This document shows, one piece after another, positions 46,562 to 56,064 of a DNA stretch of 64,000 nucleotides. The translations under genes and the position numbers were made by a program. Origin of the DNA: Jiella avicenniae (GTDB taxonomy: Bacteria; Pseudomonadota; Alphaproteobacteria; Rhizobiales; Rhizobiaceae); contig NZ_JAJUWU010000009.1 of assembly GCF_021390325.1 (NCBI RefSeq), forward strand, positions 124,001 through 188,000, written 5' to 3'. The stretch's first letter is position 1. Every line of letters begins with the position of its first letter. The notes under the pieces are model-generated. The model worked only from the letters and a program-made list of their open reading frames with translations, was not told the DNA's origin and ran no database searches.

Positions 46562-46648
46562 TCAGGGCATGTAGCCCGCCACCATGGCTGCGAGAAACGC
46601 GAAGGCCGCGCAGATCATGATGAGGTTGAGCGAACGCGTGAGATGCAT
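46562..46648 (-). CDS. 28-aa single-span membrane peptide
   Basis: A short frame encodes 28 residues beginning MHLTRSLNLIMICAAFAF and ending AGYMP. It has a basic N terminus followed by one hydrophobic segment long enough to cross the membrane. A clear Shine-Dalgarno, GAGGAG, lies 9-10 nt before the ATG, which raises it above a chance frame. It is alone between the metF terminator and the amidase gene. The remaining 46649-46860 shows no gene. It could be a regulatory subunit of a membrane complex; the function is unknown. Confidence 0.5.
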   Translation of the reverse strand: MHLTRSLNLIMICAAFAFLAAMVAGYMP

Positions 46649-46860
46649 GGCTGTCTGGCTCCTCGTTGCATTCATCGTGACAGGTTAACGAACGCATACG
46701 ATCCGTAAAGGCACAATCGTCGCTGCACCGCCGCATGAACGCCGAAGCCTATCCCCAAGTGGCTCGCAATGCAGAGGATGCAACTGCGAAGTCGATGTCG
46801 GGAATTCTGCCGATCGTCCCGTTTTGAGACAATCCTGCCGCGGATGTCGTCAGATTTTCG

Positions 46861-48156
46861 TCATGTTCGCACATCGAGGGGCGCGGCGATCAGCGCCTGG
46901 AGGAGGCTTGCGACCTCGAGCGCCAGCGCGTCTTTGCCGAAGCGCGCGATCACCGAGACGCCGAGCGGCAACCCGCCGCCCGAGACCAGTCCGGGCACGT
47001 TGACGACCGGGTTGCCCGTCAGCGTCCACAGCTTGTTCACGAGCGCATCGCCGGTGCTCGTCAGGCCCCGCGGAGCCGGCCCGAGCGCCGAGGGCGCGAT
47101 CAGGACGTCGACGGTCTCGAACAGCGCAGACGCGGCCTTGCGGCCGATCCGCGCGGTCCGGCGCGCATCGTCGTATTCGGCCGGTTCGATCGTCGCGCCG
47201 TGATCGAGGATCGCGCCGAGCTTCTCGCCGAGCTGCTCGCGATGGCGGCGATATTCGCCCGACAAGGCCATGGCCGCTTCGAAGCCCTGGATCGTCGTGT
47301 GGCACGTTCGGGCTGTGCTGAGGGCAGCCGGTTCCTCGACGGTGACGATGGCGGCACCGGCCCGGTCGAGCAGCCTCGCCGCTTCCGTGACCGCGCCCTG
47401 CATTTCGGCCTCGACCTCGTCGTCGACGGCGCTTCGGTAGACGCCGATCCGCAGGCCGTTGCCATCGGTCAACGTTTCCCCACCGAAATATCGGCCGGTG
47501 ATCAGCCGGGCGGCGAGCGCCAGATCTTGCGCCGTCGCGGCGAAGAGGCCGGCGGTGTCCAGCGTGTATGAGAACGTCTTCATGCCCATGGTCGGCAGCA
47601 GGCGAAAGCTCGGCTTGAACCCGGCGACGCCGCAGTAGGAAGCCGGCCGGATCACCGAGCCGCCGGTCTGCGACCCGAAGGCCAGCGGCACCATGCCGGC
47701 CGCGACGGCCGCCGCAGAGCCGGAGGACGAGCCGCCCGGCGTATGGTCGAGATCGTGCGGGTTGCGGGTTGGCGTCGGGTCGAGGCTGGCGAACTCCGTC
47801 GTCGTCGTCTTGCCGAGGATCGCCGCGCCGGCGACGCGAGCCATCGAGACGAGCGAGGCGTCGACGACCGGCCGGTGGCCGCGATAGATCGGCGAGCCGT
47901 GTTCCGTCGTCATGTCGCGCGTGTCGTAGATGTCCTTCACGCCCACCGTGACGCCGGCGAGCGGGCCCCCCGAGGCCGCGGCTTCGGCAAGGCTTTCTTG
48001 CGGCGCGAGGCGCAGGAAAGCACCCACCTCGCCGTCGCTCTCGGCGATCCGCCGGCGTGCGGCTTCGATCTCGGCGGCGGGCGTCGAACGGTTGTCGGTG
48101 ATCGCCGCGACGATCTCGGAAAGTCTCGCAGCGGCTGTCGGATGGCGGTCGAGCAT
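46861..48156 (-). CDS. Amidase (amidase-signature family)
   Basis: This 431-aa hydrolase has the Ser-Ser-Lys machinery of the amidase-signature family: lysine K74 (VGVKDIYDT), the glycine/serine-rich GGSSSGSAAAVAAG at 141-154 with the bridging serine, and nucleophile S167 in SQTGGSVIRPASYCG. Family members cleave varied amides including allophanate, aryl amides and Glu-tRNA. This protein is shorter than GatA and no gatB/gatC is near, so a catabolic amidase is likelier. It is divergent from the decarboxylase gene across 169 bp. Confidence 0.86.
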   Translation of the reverse strand: MLDRHPTAAARLSEIVAAITDNRSTPAAEIEAARRRIAESDGEVGAFLRLAPQESLAEAAASGGPLAGVTVGVKDIYDTRDMTTEHGSPIYRGHRPVVDASLVSMARVAGAAILGKTTTTEFASLDPTPTRNPHDLDHTPGGSSSGSAAAVAAGMVPLAFGSQTGGSVIRPASYCGVAGFKPSFRLLPTMGMKTFSYTLDTAGLFAATAQDLALAARLITGRYFGGETLTDGNGLRIGVYRSAVDDEVEAEMQGAVTEAARLLDRAGAAIVTVEEPAALSTARTCHTTIQGFEAAMALSGEYRRHREQLGEKLGAILDHGATIEPAEYDDARRTARIGRKAASALFETVDVLIAPSALGPAPRGLTSTGDALVNKLWTLTGNPVVNVPGLVSGGGLPLGVSVIARFGKDALALEVASLLQALIAAPLDVRT

Positions 48157-48325
48157 TCTTCAAACGGTCCCTTGAACCCGCGACGGCCGCGGTATTTCGA
48201 TCCCGGTACCGCTCCCATCGCCTCGCCCGCAAGCACAAACCCTGCTGCCGTCACCCCTTCGCTCCGTTCGACCTCGACGCCCGCCGCCCCATCTTCCGGC
48301 GCGCCAACCTCTCGGAGACGCCAGC

Positions 48326-49546
48326 TTGCAGAGCTTTTCGACGGCCAAAGACGCCGCCCTGACCTTGCGCCCCGACGCGCCCGTCTACTGTTTCCGGCCG
48401 GATGTCCTGGCAGCCGATGCCAAGGCCTTCGTGACGGCGTTTCCCGGCGAGACGGCCTATGCGGTCAAGACCAATGGCGAGCCGATGGTGCTGGAGACCC
48501 TCGCCAAGGCCGGGATCTCCACCTTCGACGTCGCATCGCCGGGCGAATTCGCGGCGGTGAAGGCGGCGAAATCCGACGCCGAGATGCTCTACATGCATCC
48601 GGTGAAGGCGCAGTCGGACATCCGCCTGGCGCTGGAGACATACGGTATCCGGGTGCTCTCCCTCGACCATGAGGACGAGGTCGCGAAGATCCTGCGGATC
48701 GTGCGGGCGCTCGACATCGACCCCGGGACCGTGACGCTGTTCGTCCGCATCCAGACCAAGGGCCACGCCGCCTACGAATTGTCCAGGAAGTTCGGGGCCG
48801 CGCCCGCCCATGCCGTCGAGCTCTTGCAGCGCTGCCACAAGATCGGCTTCAAGGTGGGCATCTGCTTTCACGTCGGCTCGCAGATCGAGGATCCGGACAC
48901 CTACGAGCGGGCCCTTGCCTCGGCCGACTGGGTGCGCAACCGCGCCGACGTGCCGCTTGCCGGGCTCGACGTCGGCGGCGGCTTTCCGGCCGAATACGGC
49001 CACGACCCGCGCCGCAAGAAGAAGGAGATGCCGGGCTTTCCGGAGATCATGACGCGGCTGAACGCCGACATCGGCGAATGGGGCTTCGGCGACATGCCGC
49101 TGGTCGCCGAGCCGGGACGGGTGATCGTCGCGCGGGCGTTTTCGCTGATCGTGCGGGTGCTGCTGCGGAAAGGTCGGCGGCTCTACATCAACGACGGCAT
49201 CTGGGCGTCGCTGTCGGATTCGTGGACCGGCAAGATCACCCTGCCGGCCCGGTTCATCCCCGATCCGGCGCGGGTGACCCGCAACGGCGATCCGACGAAG
49301 ATCGGCGCCTTCAAGGTCTGCGGCGCCACCTGCGATTCCGTCGACATCCTGTCACGGCCGTTCTGGCTGCCCGAAACCGTCGACACCGGCGACTGGATCG
49401 AGATCGGCCACATCGGCGCCTACTCGCTGTCGCTGCGCACCCGCTTCAACGGCTTTTATCCGGATACCTTCGTCGAGGTGGCGTCGCCCTTCGACGCGGG
49501 CGACAAGGCCGAAGGCTATGCCAGCCTGGAGACGATGGCGGACTGA
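48326..49546 (+). CDS. Group IV PLP-dependent ornithine/lysine-type decarboxylase
   Basis: This 406-aa alanine-racemase-fold decarboxylase has the PLP lysine at K48 (TAYAVKTN). It also has HVGSQ, the phosphate-binding GLDVGGGFP, VAEPGRVIV, and active-site cysteine C336 in the CGATCDSVD segment. The EPGR and CDS motifs identify eukaryote-like ornithine or ornithine/lysine decarboxylases, which make putrescine or cadaverine. It would supply putrescine for the homospermidine synthase at 25.1 kb. The start is a TTG at 48326 with GGAGA 8 nt upstream; no nearby in-frame ATG exists. Confidence 0.88.
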   Translation: MQSFSTAKDAALTLRPDAPVYCFRPDVLAADAKAFVTAFPGETAYAVKTNGEPMVLETLAKAGISTFDVASPGEFAAVKAAKSDAEMLYMHPVKAQSDIRLALETYGIRVLSLDHEDEVAKILRIVRALDIDPGTVTLFVRIQTKGHAAYELSRKFGAAPAHAVELLQRCHKIGFKVGICFHVGSQIEDPDTYERALASADWVRNRADVPLAGLDVGGGFPAEYGHDPRRKKKEMPGFPEIMTRLNADIGEWGFGDMPLVAEPGRVIVARAFSLIVRVLLRKGRRLYINDGIWASLSDSWTGKITLPARFIPDPARVTRNGDPTKIGAFKVCGATCDSVDILSRPFWLPETVDTGDWIEIGHIGAYSLSLRTRFNGFYPDTFVEVASPFDAGDKAEGYASLETMAD

Positions 49547-49725
49547 GCGCCGAAGGCGGCGCTCTCCTCGCCCGCGTGGCATGAGAGCGGGGCAGGGCAC
49601 CGGCGAGACCCTTACGCCGGATTCCGCAGGTGTCCGCTTCGCATCGCGAGGCAGGGGGGCACCGCGATCGCCGCCATCCCGGCAAGAACCAAGGGGAGGC
49701 CCGGGCGCGAGGCCGGCGGCTTCGT

Positions 49726-51249
49726 CTACAGCGCCGCCATGTAGGTCGGCAGCTCGTCGAGGCTCGGGACGACGATCATCCTCCTGACCTGACCGCGCTT
49801 GAAGGCTGCCAGGAAGCGGTCGTAGTTCTTGAACACGACGCAACCGTTCGACTGGGAGCGATCGCCGCCGCCGACATACATGTAGGAGTGGGCGAGGAGG
49901 CCGTCGCGGTTGTATTTCTTGCGACCGTCCGCCGGCAGGAGACGGATGGCCTCGACACCGTGGAACAGCGCCTCGCGCATACGCAGGTTGTAGAGGTTCG
50001 GCGGCGTCGGCCCACGCATCTTCTGGGCGACGTAGCGCGGATTGTCCTGCATGTGGCCGAGGCCGGAATGGGCCTCCAGCTTGCCGTCGCCCGGAAGATA
50101 GACGGTCTGCGCGGAGATGTCGTAGACGGCGATGCCGCTGCCGGCACCGGGGAGCTTGGCGGAGCCGCCGCCCTTGAAGAGCTTTTCGAAGAACCCGCCG
50201 ATGCCGCCGCTTCCGCGCTCGCCCGGCGATGCCGGACGGGTGCTGGCAACGGCCGGGGCGCGCTGCGGGGCCGCCCGCTGGGCGGGTTGCTGGGCCGGCG
50301 CGGGCTGGCTCTGCGGTGCTGCGACGACGGGCGGCTGATAGGCCGGGCGGCGCTCCGGCAGCGGGACGGCCAACGCCGTCATCTCTTCGCTCGCGGTGCC
50401 GAGCGAACCCGGGCCGTCGCTCGGCTCGAGGCTGGCGACCCGCACTTCCTCTCCGGCCGCCGTTTCGGGGCGTGACGACGGCAGCGGGATCGCAGCGGCG
50501 ATGGCGTCCTCGACGGGGCCGTCCGGCGTCGCCTCGGCATTGGCCTCGACGGCCGCTGCGGCCTCGACTTCGGGGCGCAAGGAGGGGCGCGGGACGTCGG
50601 CGGACTGATAGGCGGCGATTGGAGCGTCTTCGAGGCCGGCCCTTGCGGCGGGCCGCGGATCGAAGGAGGCGAGCCGGGCGAGGGCCTCGTGGCTCGAACC
50701 CTCCGCCGTCTTCGGCGCGGGACGTGCGGCGGGCTTTGCCGGCACGGCTTCCGCCGCGACCTGAGCTTCGAGGCTCTTCGGCAACTTGGCGAGGATCCTG
50801 GTCGACGCTTCGGGGCGGGGGATCGTCAGAGCCGCGGCGACGACTTCGTTCGTAGCGCTTCGGGCGGCATTCGCGCCCTGACGTTCCGCGACCTCGTCCG
50901 ACGGGTGAAACACCCGGCCGCCGCGGTCCGCCGGCTCGTGGCCGGCACGCCAGCCGACTGCGTTCGTGGCAACCAGCTTGGGGGAAAACAGGCGAGAGGC
51001 GCGATCCTCTTCGGCGACATGCGTCCGTGATGCGGCGGGAAGGGCAGGGCGGCTCTCGGCTGCCGGCTGCGTCGCTGCCATCCGGGCGTCGGAAAGGCGG
51101 GCAGCGGCGACGCCACCGCGCGATCCACCGTCGTCCGCTGCAGACGAAGCGAGTTGCGGCGCTTCCACGACCGCGACGCCCACGGTGACCGACATCACCA
51201 CCGCGCCGGCCCAAAAAGCGCGGCGTCTGGCGTTGCGCGACATGCGCAT
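49726..51249 (-). CDS. DUF2778 (Tlde1-like) envelope protein with long disordered linker
   Basis: This 507-aa protein has an N-terminal membrane segment (FWAGAVVMSVTVGVAVVEA, residues about 10-28). A linker of roughly 330 residues rich in alanine, proline, arginine and glutamate follows, then a C-terminal DUF2778 domain (from about 375: GIAVYDISAQTVYLPGDGKLEAHSGLG in pieces, to HSYMYVGGGDRSQSNGCVVF). The histidine and the SNGCV cysteine match the L,D-transpeptidase-like catalytic pair of Tlde1 proteins, which act on peptidoglycan tetrapeptides. No type VI secretion genes are near, so a housekeeping wall role is possible. The ATG at 51249 is preceded by GAGG. Confidence 0.78.
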   Translation of the reverse strand: MRMSRNARRRAFWAGAVVMSVTVGVAVVEAPQLASSAADDGGSRGGVAAARLSDARMAATQPAAESRPALPAASRTHVAEEDRASRLFSPKLVATNAVGWRAGHEPADRGGRVFHPSDEVAERQGANAARSATNEVVAAALTIPRPEASTRILAKLPKSLEAQVAAEAVPAKPAARPAPKTAEGSSHEALARLASFDPRPAARAGLEDAPIAAYQSADVPRPSLRPEVEAAAAVEANAEATPDGPVEDAIAAAIPLPSSRPETAAGEEVRVASLEPSDGPGSLGTASEEMTALAVPLPERRPAYQPPVVAAPQSQPAPAQQPAQRAAPQRAPAVASTRPASPGERGSGGIGGFFEKLFKGGGSAKLPGAGSGIAVYDISAQTVYLPGDGKLEAHSGLGHMQDNPRYVAQKMRGPTPPNLYNLRMREALFHGVEAIRLLPADGRKKYNRDGLLAHSYMYVGGGDRSQSNGCVVFKNYDRFLAAFKRGQVRRMIVVPSLDELPTYMAAL

Positions 51250-51710
51250 GAGCCCTCTTGGGCGCGTCCCCTCAAAGCGTTCCGCGGTCAACCGCTTCCC
51301 CCATCTGTCTCGTGACGACCACCGGCGAGGGCCCCCTTGCCCGGAGCCGATCTTTCGAACCGGCCCGCCAGTCGTTCATTCATCATCGGCGAAACGTGGT
51401 AACCAATTCGTTTCGCCCGCTGAGATTTCCTTCACCATCTTCGTCGACGCCGCTCCTTCGAGGGATCCGCATCGACATCGGTCATCTCCGGCCCGGCTCG
51501 ATTGGGCTCGGCAATGCGCCCGAGAGAGGCAGCATGCAAGGACGCACGTCGCCCTGCTCACCGCAGTTCGACGATCGATCACGACGCGTTGGCTGAACCC
51601 CTCCAGCAACAGTCAAGAAGAGTAACCCGGCGGAAGCGGCATAATTGCGGCAGATGATGCAAATTTGCCTGCGCGGCCAATTTTCGCGCCCGCAACGACC
51701 GGCGTGTTCG
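51250..51710. other. 461-bp gap with a 9-bp inverted repeat
   Basis: No gene was recognised between the hydrolase stop and the DUF2778 start. At 51388-51417 GGCGAAACG and CGTTTCGCC form a perfect 9-bp inverted repeat around TGGTAACCAATT, which itself contains TGGT-A-ACCA. It lies about 140 bp upstream of the DUF2778 start and is a candidate operator or promoter-proximal element for it. Confidence 0.4.
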
Positions 51711-52625
51711 TCAGTCCGCGGCAGGCGGCCGCGAGCCGCGCAAGAGAAACTCGGTCGCGACGGGCCACAAGGTCTTGCGCACCTCGCGGCGGAAATAGCC
51801 CATGTGGCCGATCGGCCGGCCGGCCTCTTCGGGCGACAGCCAGACCTCGTCGATCCGGGCGCCGGAGAAGCGTTCGAGCATCGCCCCCACGGCTCCGGGC
51901 GTGCCCCAGCGGTCGTCGGTCATGGCGATCGACAGGAGCGGGATGCGAACGTCGGAGAACCGCTCCGCCTCGGGAACCTCGGGATCGGAGAACAGGAAAT
52001 CCGGCCTGCGGCACCAGCGGGCCCAGTCCCGGAAGATCGGTCCGGCGAGCGCCGTGCCGAGGCCGACGCTCGCCGGAACGTGGCCGAACAGGCGGGTGGC
52101 CGGGACGCCGGCGACGTTCATCCGGGCAAAGATGCTGAGCGGTTCGGCCGTGCGGCGGAAATAGCCGTTCATCGTGGCGACGAGGCAATAGCGCTCGAAC
52201 CGTGCCGAGACGCCGGACAGGCCGAGAGCGACCCCGCCGAAGGAATGGCCGATGCCGACGACGGGGCCTTCCCCGGCCTCGGCTTCGAGAACGGCGAGGC
52301 TCGCCGGAAGATCGAGGACGCCCCAGTCCTTCATGCGGAACGTGCGGGCCCTCGACGTCCGAGCCGCGTCGCCGACGCCGCGATAGTCGTAGGTGAGAAC
52401 CGCCCGCGAGCCCTGTTCGACGAGATGTGCCGCAAAGGCGCGGTAGAACCGCCGCTCGACCGCTGCCGCCGAGGAGACGAGCACGGCCGGCCCGCGGCCC
52501 TCGCCCTGGAACAGAGTGGCGGGCAGGGTGACGTCGTCGCCGGTCTCGACGGTCAACTCCCGCCGGCTGACCGGGAAGAAGGCGTCCGATGCCGCCGCGT
52601 TCGGATGGGGGGTGAAATCCGCCAT
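51711..52625 (-). CDS. Alpha/beta hydrolase
   Basis: This 304-aa protein has the alpha/beta-hydrolase fold with nucleophile elbow GHSFGG (S128). The preceding strand-turn LTYDYRGVGDAA marks the family, and the late histidine is probably in GRPIGHMGYF. It lacks a signal peptide. Such proteins are often annotated as YheT- or serine-aminopeptidase-like esterases; the substrate is unknown. The ATG at 52625 was chosen over an in-frame TTG 9 bp upstream. It is divergent from the gamma-glutamylcyclotransferase-like gene across 225 bp. Confidence 0.82.
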   Translation of the reverse strand: MADFTPHPNAAASDAFFPVSRRELTVETGDDVTLPATLFQGEGRGPAVLVSSAAAVERRFYRAFAAHLVEQGSRAVLTYDYRGVGDAARTSRARTFRMKDWGVLDLPASLAVLEAEAGEGPVVGIGHSFGGVALGLSGVSARFERYCLVATMNGYFRRTAEPLSIFARMNVAGVPATRLFGHVPASVGLGTALAGPIFRDWARWCRRPDFLFSDPEVPEAERFSDVRIPLLSIAMTDDRWGTPGAVGAMLERFSGARIDEVWLSPEEAGRPIGHMGYFRREVRKTLWPVATEFLLRGSRPPAAD

Positions 52626-52850
52626 GAACGCCAAGTTGGTTGCCGCTTACGTCCAAGTCAACACGATCCGTCTTCGCCACCGCCATCGGGAAGGGGCGAG
52701 GGCGCGGGCCGGCCTGTCGCCGCGCCGGATCTGAGAACGGGCGCGCTCCGGCACGCTCGCCTCGACCGCGCGGCTTTGCTAGGACGCGTTCGATCTTCGC
52801 CGTGGCCGTCTTTCGACGACCCGCTGCGGCAGCACCGAACGGGGCAACCG

Positions 52851-53492
52851 ATGCACAACGACGTCTTCCACGAGGACCATCCGGAGCTCGCCGATCTCGC
52901 CGCCCAGAACCGCGTCGTCGCCTATTTCGGCTACGGCTCGCTGGTCAATCCGCGCACGCTGCGCACCAAGTTTCTCGGCATCAGGCGAGCCGAGGCGGCG
53001 GGTTGGCGCCGGTTCTGGCTGCCGCGCGCGGCGAACGTGGAGATGTCTCTCCTCTCGGTGAAACCCGACGAAGAGGCGGCCGTTCACGGCGTCGTCGTCT
53101 ACGATCTCGCCGAGCATCTGCCGGCCGTCGACGAGCGCGAGGCCGGCTATGCCAGGCGGATCGTCGATCTTTCGCGGCTCGAAATCGAGAACCCGCCGCT
53201 CGAGGGCATTCCGGTCTACATCTACGAGGCGGAGGCCGGAACCGCGACGGCCGAGGACCGGCAGTCGGCGATCCTGCAGAGCTATCTCGACGCGGTGATG
53301 CAGGGGTTTCGGATGCTCTATGGCGACGACGGACTGAGCCGTTTCGTCGAGGAGACCCATGGCTTCGAGACCAGGCTTCTCGCCGACCGAGCCGCGCCGC
53401 TCTATCCCCGGCCGGTGTCGCTGGAGAGGGGGGAGGCAGAACTGTTCGACCGGCTTTCGACGGAGCGTGGTGTGGTGACCGTGACGCCTTGA
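52851..53492 (+). CDS. Gamma-glutamylcyclotransferase-like protein
   Basis: This 213-aa protein contains the YFGYGSLVNPRTL motif (residues 25-37) of the gamma-glutamylcyclotransferase-like fold. An acidic active-site region follows (AVDEREAGYARR, where the glutamate is the likely general acid/base). VYIYEAEAG strands and a helical C terminus complete it. Family members cyclise gamma-glutamyl amines or release 5-oxoproline from glutathione; the precise substrate is not readable. The ATG at 52851 opens the conserved part; longer upstream reading is a high-GC artefact. Confidence 0.8.
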   Translation: MHNDVFHEDHPELADLAAQNRVVAYFGYGSLVNPRTLRTKFLGIRRAEAAGWRRFWLPRAANVEMSLLSVKPDEEAAVHGVVVYDLAEHLPAVDEREAGYARRIVDLSRLEIENPPLEGIPVYIYEAEAGTATAEDRQSAILQSYLDAVMQGFRMLYGDDGLSRFVEETHGFETRLLADRAAPLYPRPVSLERGEAELFDRLSTERGVVTVTP

Positions 53493-53695
53493 GCGGAGAA
53501 GCCGGCAGAGCGTTCTCGATCGCAGTCTCGCGACGGCCGTCACGTCCCGCGCCGTTCATGATGACAAACTGATCAAGAAATGCTTAAACGCCGCCCATCG
53601 AAGGATCGCCCTGCGACGGAAGGCCGATCGACCGAGAAAAACCACGACAACCCGAGGCGAGTAGTGACCGGCTGGCCCGGTCAGGAGAGATTGCA

Positions 53696-55075
53696 ATGGC
53701 GAAGGATTGGACACCATCGAGCTGGCGCGCAAAGCCCGTCATGCAGATGCCCGACTATCCGGACCCGGCCGCGCTCGCCGAGACCGAGAAGCGGCTGGCG
53801 AGCTTTCCGCCGCTGGTTTTTGCCGGTGAGGCGCGCAAGCTGACGCGGGCGCTCGGCGAAGTCGCCGAGGGGCGGGCCTTCCTTCTCCAGGGCGGCGACT
53901 GCGCCGAGAGCTTCGCCGAGCACGGCGCGGACAACATCCGCGACTTCTTCCGCGCCTTCCTGCAGATGGCGATCGTGCTCACCTTTGCCGGCGCCCAGCC
54001 GGTGGTGAAGGTCGGCCGCATCGCCGGCCAGTTCGCCAAGCCGCGTTCGTCCGACACCGAAACGAAGGACGGGCAGACCCTGCCCGCCTATCGCGGCGAC
54101 ATCGTCAACGGCATCGAGTTCGATGCCGCCTCGCGCATCCCCAACCCGGAACGCCAGATCATGGCCTACCGGCAGTCGGCGGCGACGCTCAACCTGCTGC
54201 GCGCCTTCGCGCAGGGCGGCTATGCCAATCTCGACAACGTGCATCAATGGATGCTCGGCTTCGTCGCCGGCAGCCCGGAGGCCGAGCGCTACCGCGCTCT
54301 TGCCGACAAGATCTCCGAGACCATGGGATTCATGCGAGCGATCGGCATCGACGCGGAGAATCATCCCTCGCTGCGCGAGACCGATTTCTTCACCAGCCAC
54401 GAGGCTCTGCTCCTCGGCTACGAAGAGGCGATGACGCGCGTCGATTCGACGTCCGGCGACTGGTATTCGACGTCGGGCCACATGATCTGGATCGGCGACC
54501 GCACCCGCCAGCTCGACCATGCCCATGTCGAATTCTGCCGCGGCGTGAAGAACCCGCTCGGCCTGAAATGCGGCCCGAGTTCCGATCCGGACGATCTCAT
54601 CCGCCTGATCGACCGGCTGAACCCGGAGAACAAGGCCGGCCGGTTGACGCTGATCACCCGCTTCGGCCACGAGCGGGTGGAGGAGTGCCTGCCAAAGCTG
54701 ATCCGGGCGGTCGAACGGGAGGGGCGCAAGGTCGTCTGGTCCTGCGACCCGATGCACGGCAACACGATCACGCTCAACCGCTACAAGACCCGCCCCTTCG
54801 AGCGGATCCTCGCCGAGGTGGAGGCGTTCTTCGAGGTGCACCGGGCCGAGGGGACGCATCCGGGCGGCATCCATATCGAGATGACCGGCAAGGACGTCAC
54901 CGAATGCACCGGCGGCGCAAGGCCGATCCTCGCCGAGGATCTGTCCGACCGCTACCACACCCATTGCGATCCGCGGCTCAATGCCAATCAGGCGCTGGAG
55001 CTGGCGTTCCTCGTCGCCGAACTGCTCAAGAAGGACCACGCGGCGGCGGAGATGAAGGTCAAGGCGGCGGGCTGA
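53696..55075 (+). CDS. 3-deoxy-7-phosphoheptulonate synthase, class II
   Basis: This 459-aa plant-type DAHP synthase condenses phosphoenolpyruvate and erythrose-4-phosphate, the first step of the shikimate pathway. [10 protein letters not shown] holds the metal-ligand cysteine. [15 protein letters not shown], the [17 protein letters not shown] region, LKCGPSS and CDPMHGNT follow in family order. A strong AGGAGAG Shine-Dalgarno precedes the ATG. The gene stands alone; the 203-bp upstream gap shows no leader-peptide attenuator that I can recognise. The identity is secure. Confidence 0.95.
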   Translation: MAKDWTPSSWRAKPVMQMPDYPDPAALAETEKRLASFPPLVFAGEARKLTRALGEVAEGRAFLLQGGDCAESFAEHGADNIRDFFRAFLQMAIVLTFAGAQPVVKVGRIAGQFAKPRSSDTETKDGQTLPAYRGDIVNGIEFDAASRIPNPERQIMAYRQSAATLNLLRAFAQGGYANLDNVHQWMLGFVAGSPEAERYRALADKISETMGFMRAIGIDAENHPSLRETDFFTSHEALLLGYEEAMTRVDSTSGDWYSTSGHMIWIGDRTRQLDHAHVEFCRGVKNPLGLKCGPSSDPDDLIRLIDRLNPENKAGRLTLITRFGHERVEECLPKLIRAVEREGRKVVWSCDPMHGNTITLNRYKTRPFERILAEVEAFFEVHRAEGTHPGGIHIEMTGKDVTECTGGARPILAEDLSDRYHTHCDPRLNANQALELAFLVAELLKKDHAAAEMKVKAAG

Positions 55076-55203
55076 CCGATCGTCTCCTTGCCGGGCGCAT
55101 GACGGCGCCGAATCGGTGAACGATGCGTCGGGCCCTTTGGGCCTGACGCCGCCACCGGCCGGGCATATCCTTCGAGGACATCGTTTTCTTCGAAGGGCCC
55201 GCC

Positions 55204-56004
55204 ATGCTGCCGACGCTGTTCGTTTCCCACGGCTCACCCGACATCGCGATCGTCGAGACGCCGGCGACGGCGTTTCTTCGGCAACTGGCGGCGACCTTGC
55301 CGAGACCACGCGCGATCGTCGTCGCCAGCGCGCATTTCGAGGCCGAGGGTCGCGTCTTCGTGACCGGCGACGAGCATCCCGAAACGATCCACGACTTCGG
55401 CGGATTCGCGCGGGAACTCTACGCGATGCGCTACGCCGCGCCCGGCGACCCCGAGCTCGCGGGCGAAATCGCCGCGGACCTGGCTTCCGCGGGCTTCTCG
55501 GCGGCGGTGGCCAAGGATCGCGGCTTCGATCATGGCGCCTGGGTGCCGCTGATCCTCGCCTATCCGCAGGCCGACATTCCGGTCCTCGAAGTCTCGGTCG
55601 ATCCGACCCGGGATGCCGCCTATCACTACGGGCTCGGCCGCGCGCTCGCCGGGCTGCCGCGCCGCGACGTTCTGGTCGTCGGTTCCGGTTCGCTGACCCA
55701 CAATCTGCCCGAGGCCTTTCCGAACCTTCGTGCCGGGCGGCGCCAGGCCGAGGTGCCGGCATGGGTGGACGACTTCGCCGACTGGATGGCCGCGCGGCTG
55801 GAGGCGGGAGACGTCGAGGCGCTGCGCGACTATCGGAACCTCGCCCCGCATGCCCGCCGGAACCACCCGACCGACGAGCATCTCATGCCGCTCTATGTCG
55901 CGCTCGGGGCGGCGGCGGAGGGAGGACGGGCCAGCATGCTGCATCGAAGCCGGGACGTCGGCGTTCTCGCCATGGAGGCCTTCGCCTTCCGCCAGGCGGC
56001 GTGA
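55204..56004 (+). CDS. LigB-type extradiol dioxygenase (DODA/YgiD family)
   Basis: This 266-aa protein is of the class III extradiol ring-cleavage family. Iron or zinc ligand histidines are visible in FVSHGSPD, ASAHFEAEG, DHGAWVPL and SLTHNLPE. The size and the HGAWVPL motif match the 4,5-DOPA-dioxygenase/YgiD branch. The physiological substrate in bacteria is generally unknown. It lies 128 bp after the DAHP synthase and 60 bp before the hemerythrin gene, so a small plus-strand operon is possible. Confidence 0.86.
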   Translation: MLPTLFVSHGSPDIAIVETPATAFLRQLAATLPRPRAIVVASAHFEAEGRVFVTGDEHPETIHDFGGFARELYAMRYAAPGDPELAGEIAADLASAGFSAAVAKDRGFDHGAWVPLILAYPQADIPVLEVSVDPTRDAAYHYGLGRALAGLPRRDVLVVGSGSLTHNLPEAFPNLRAGRRQAEVPAWVDDFADWMAARLEAGDVEALRDYRNLAPHARRNHPTDEHLMPLYVALGAAAEGGRASMLHRSRDVGVLAMEAFAFRQAA

Positions 56005-56064
56005 CGCCTCCGCCCGGACCGAGACAGCGCCATCGAATGCGCGAAAGACCGCCGAAAGGATCGC

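Noticed and set aside
49545-49564. Hairpin GAGCGCC/GGCGCTC at the decarboxylase stop as an intrinsic terminator
   Set aside because: The stem is only 7 bp and is followed by TCCTCG, not a T-tract. It could at most aid factor-dependent termination.
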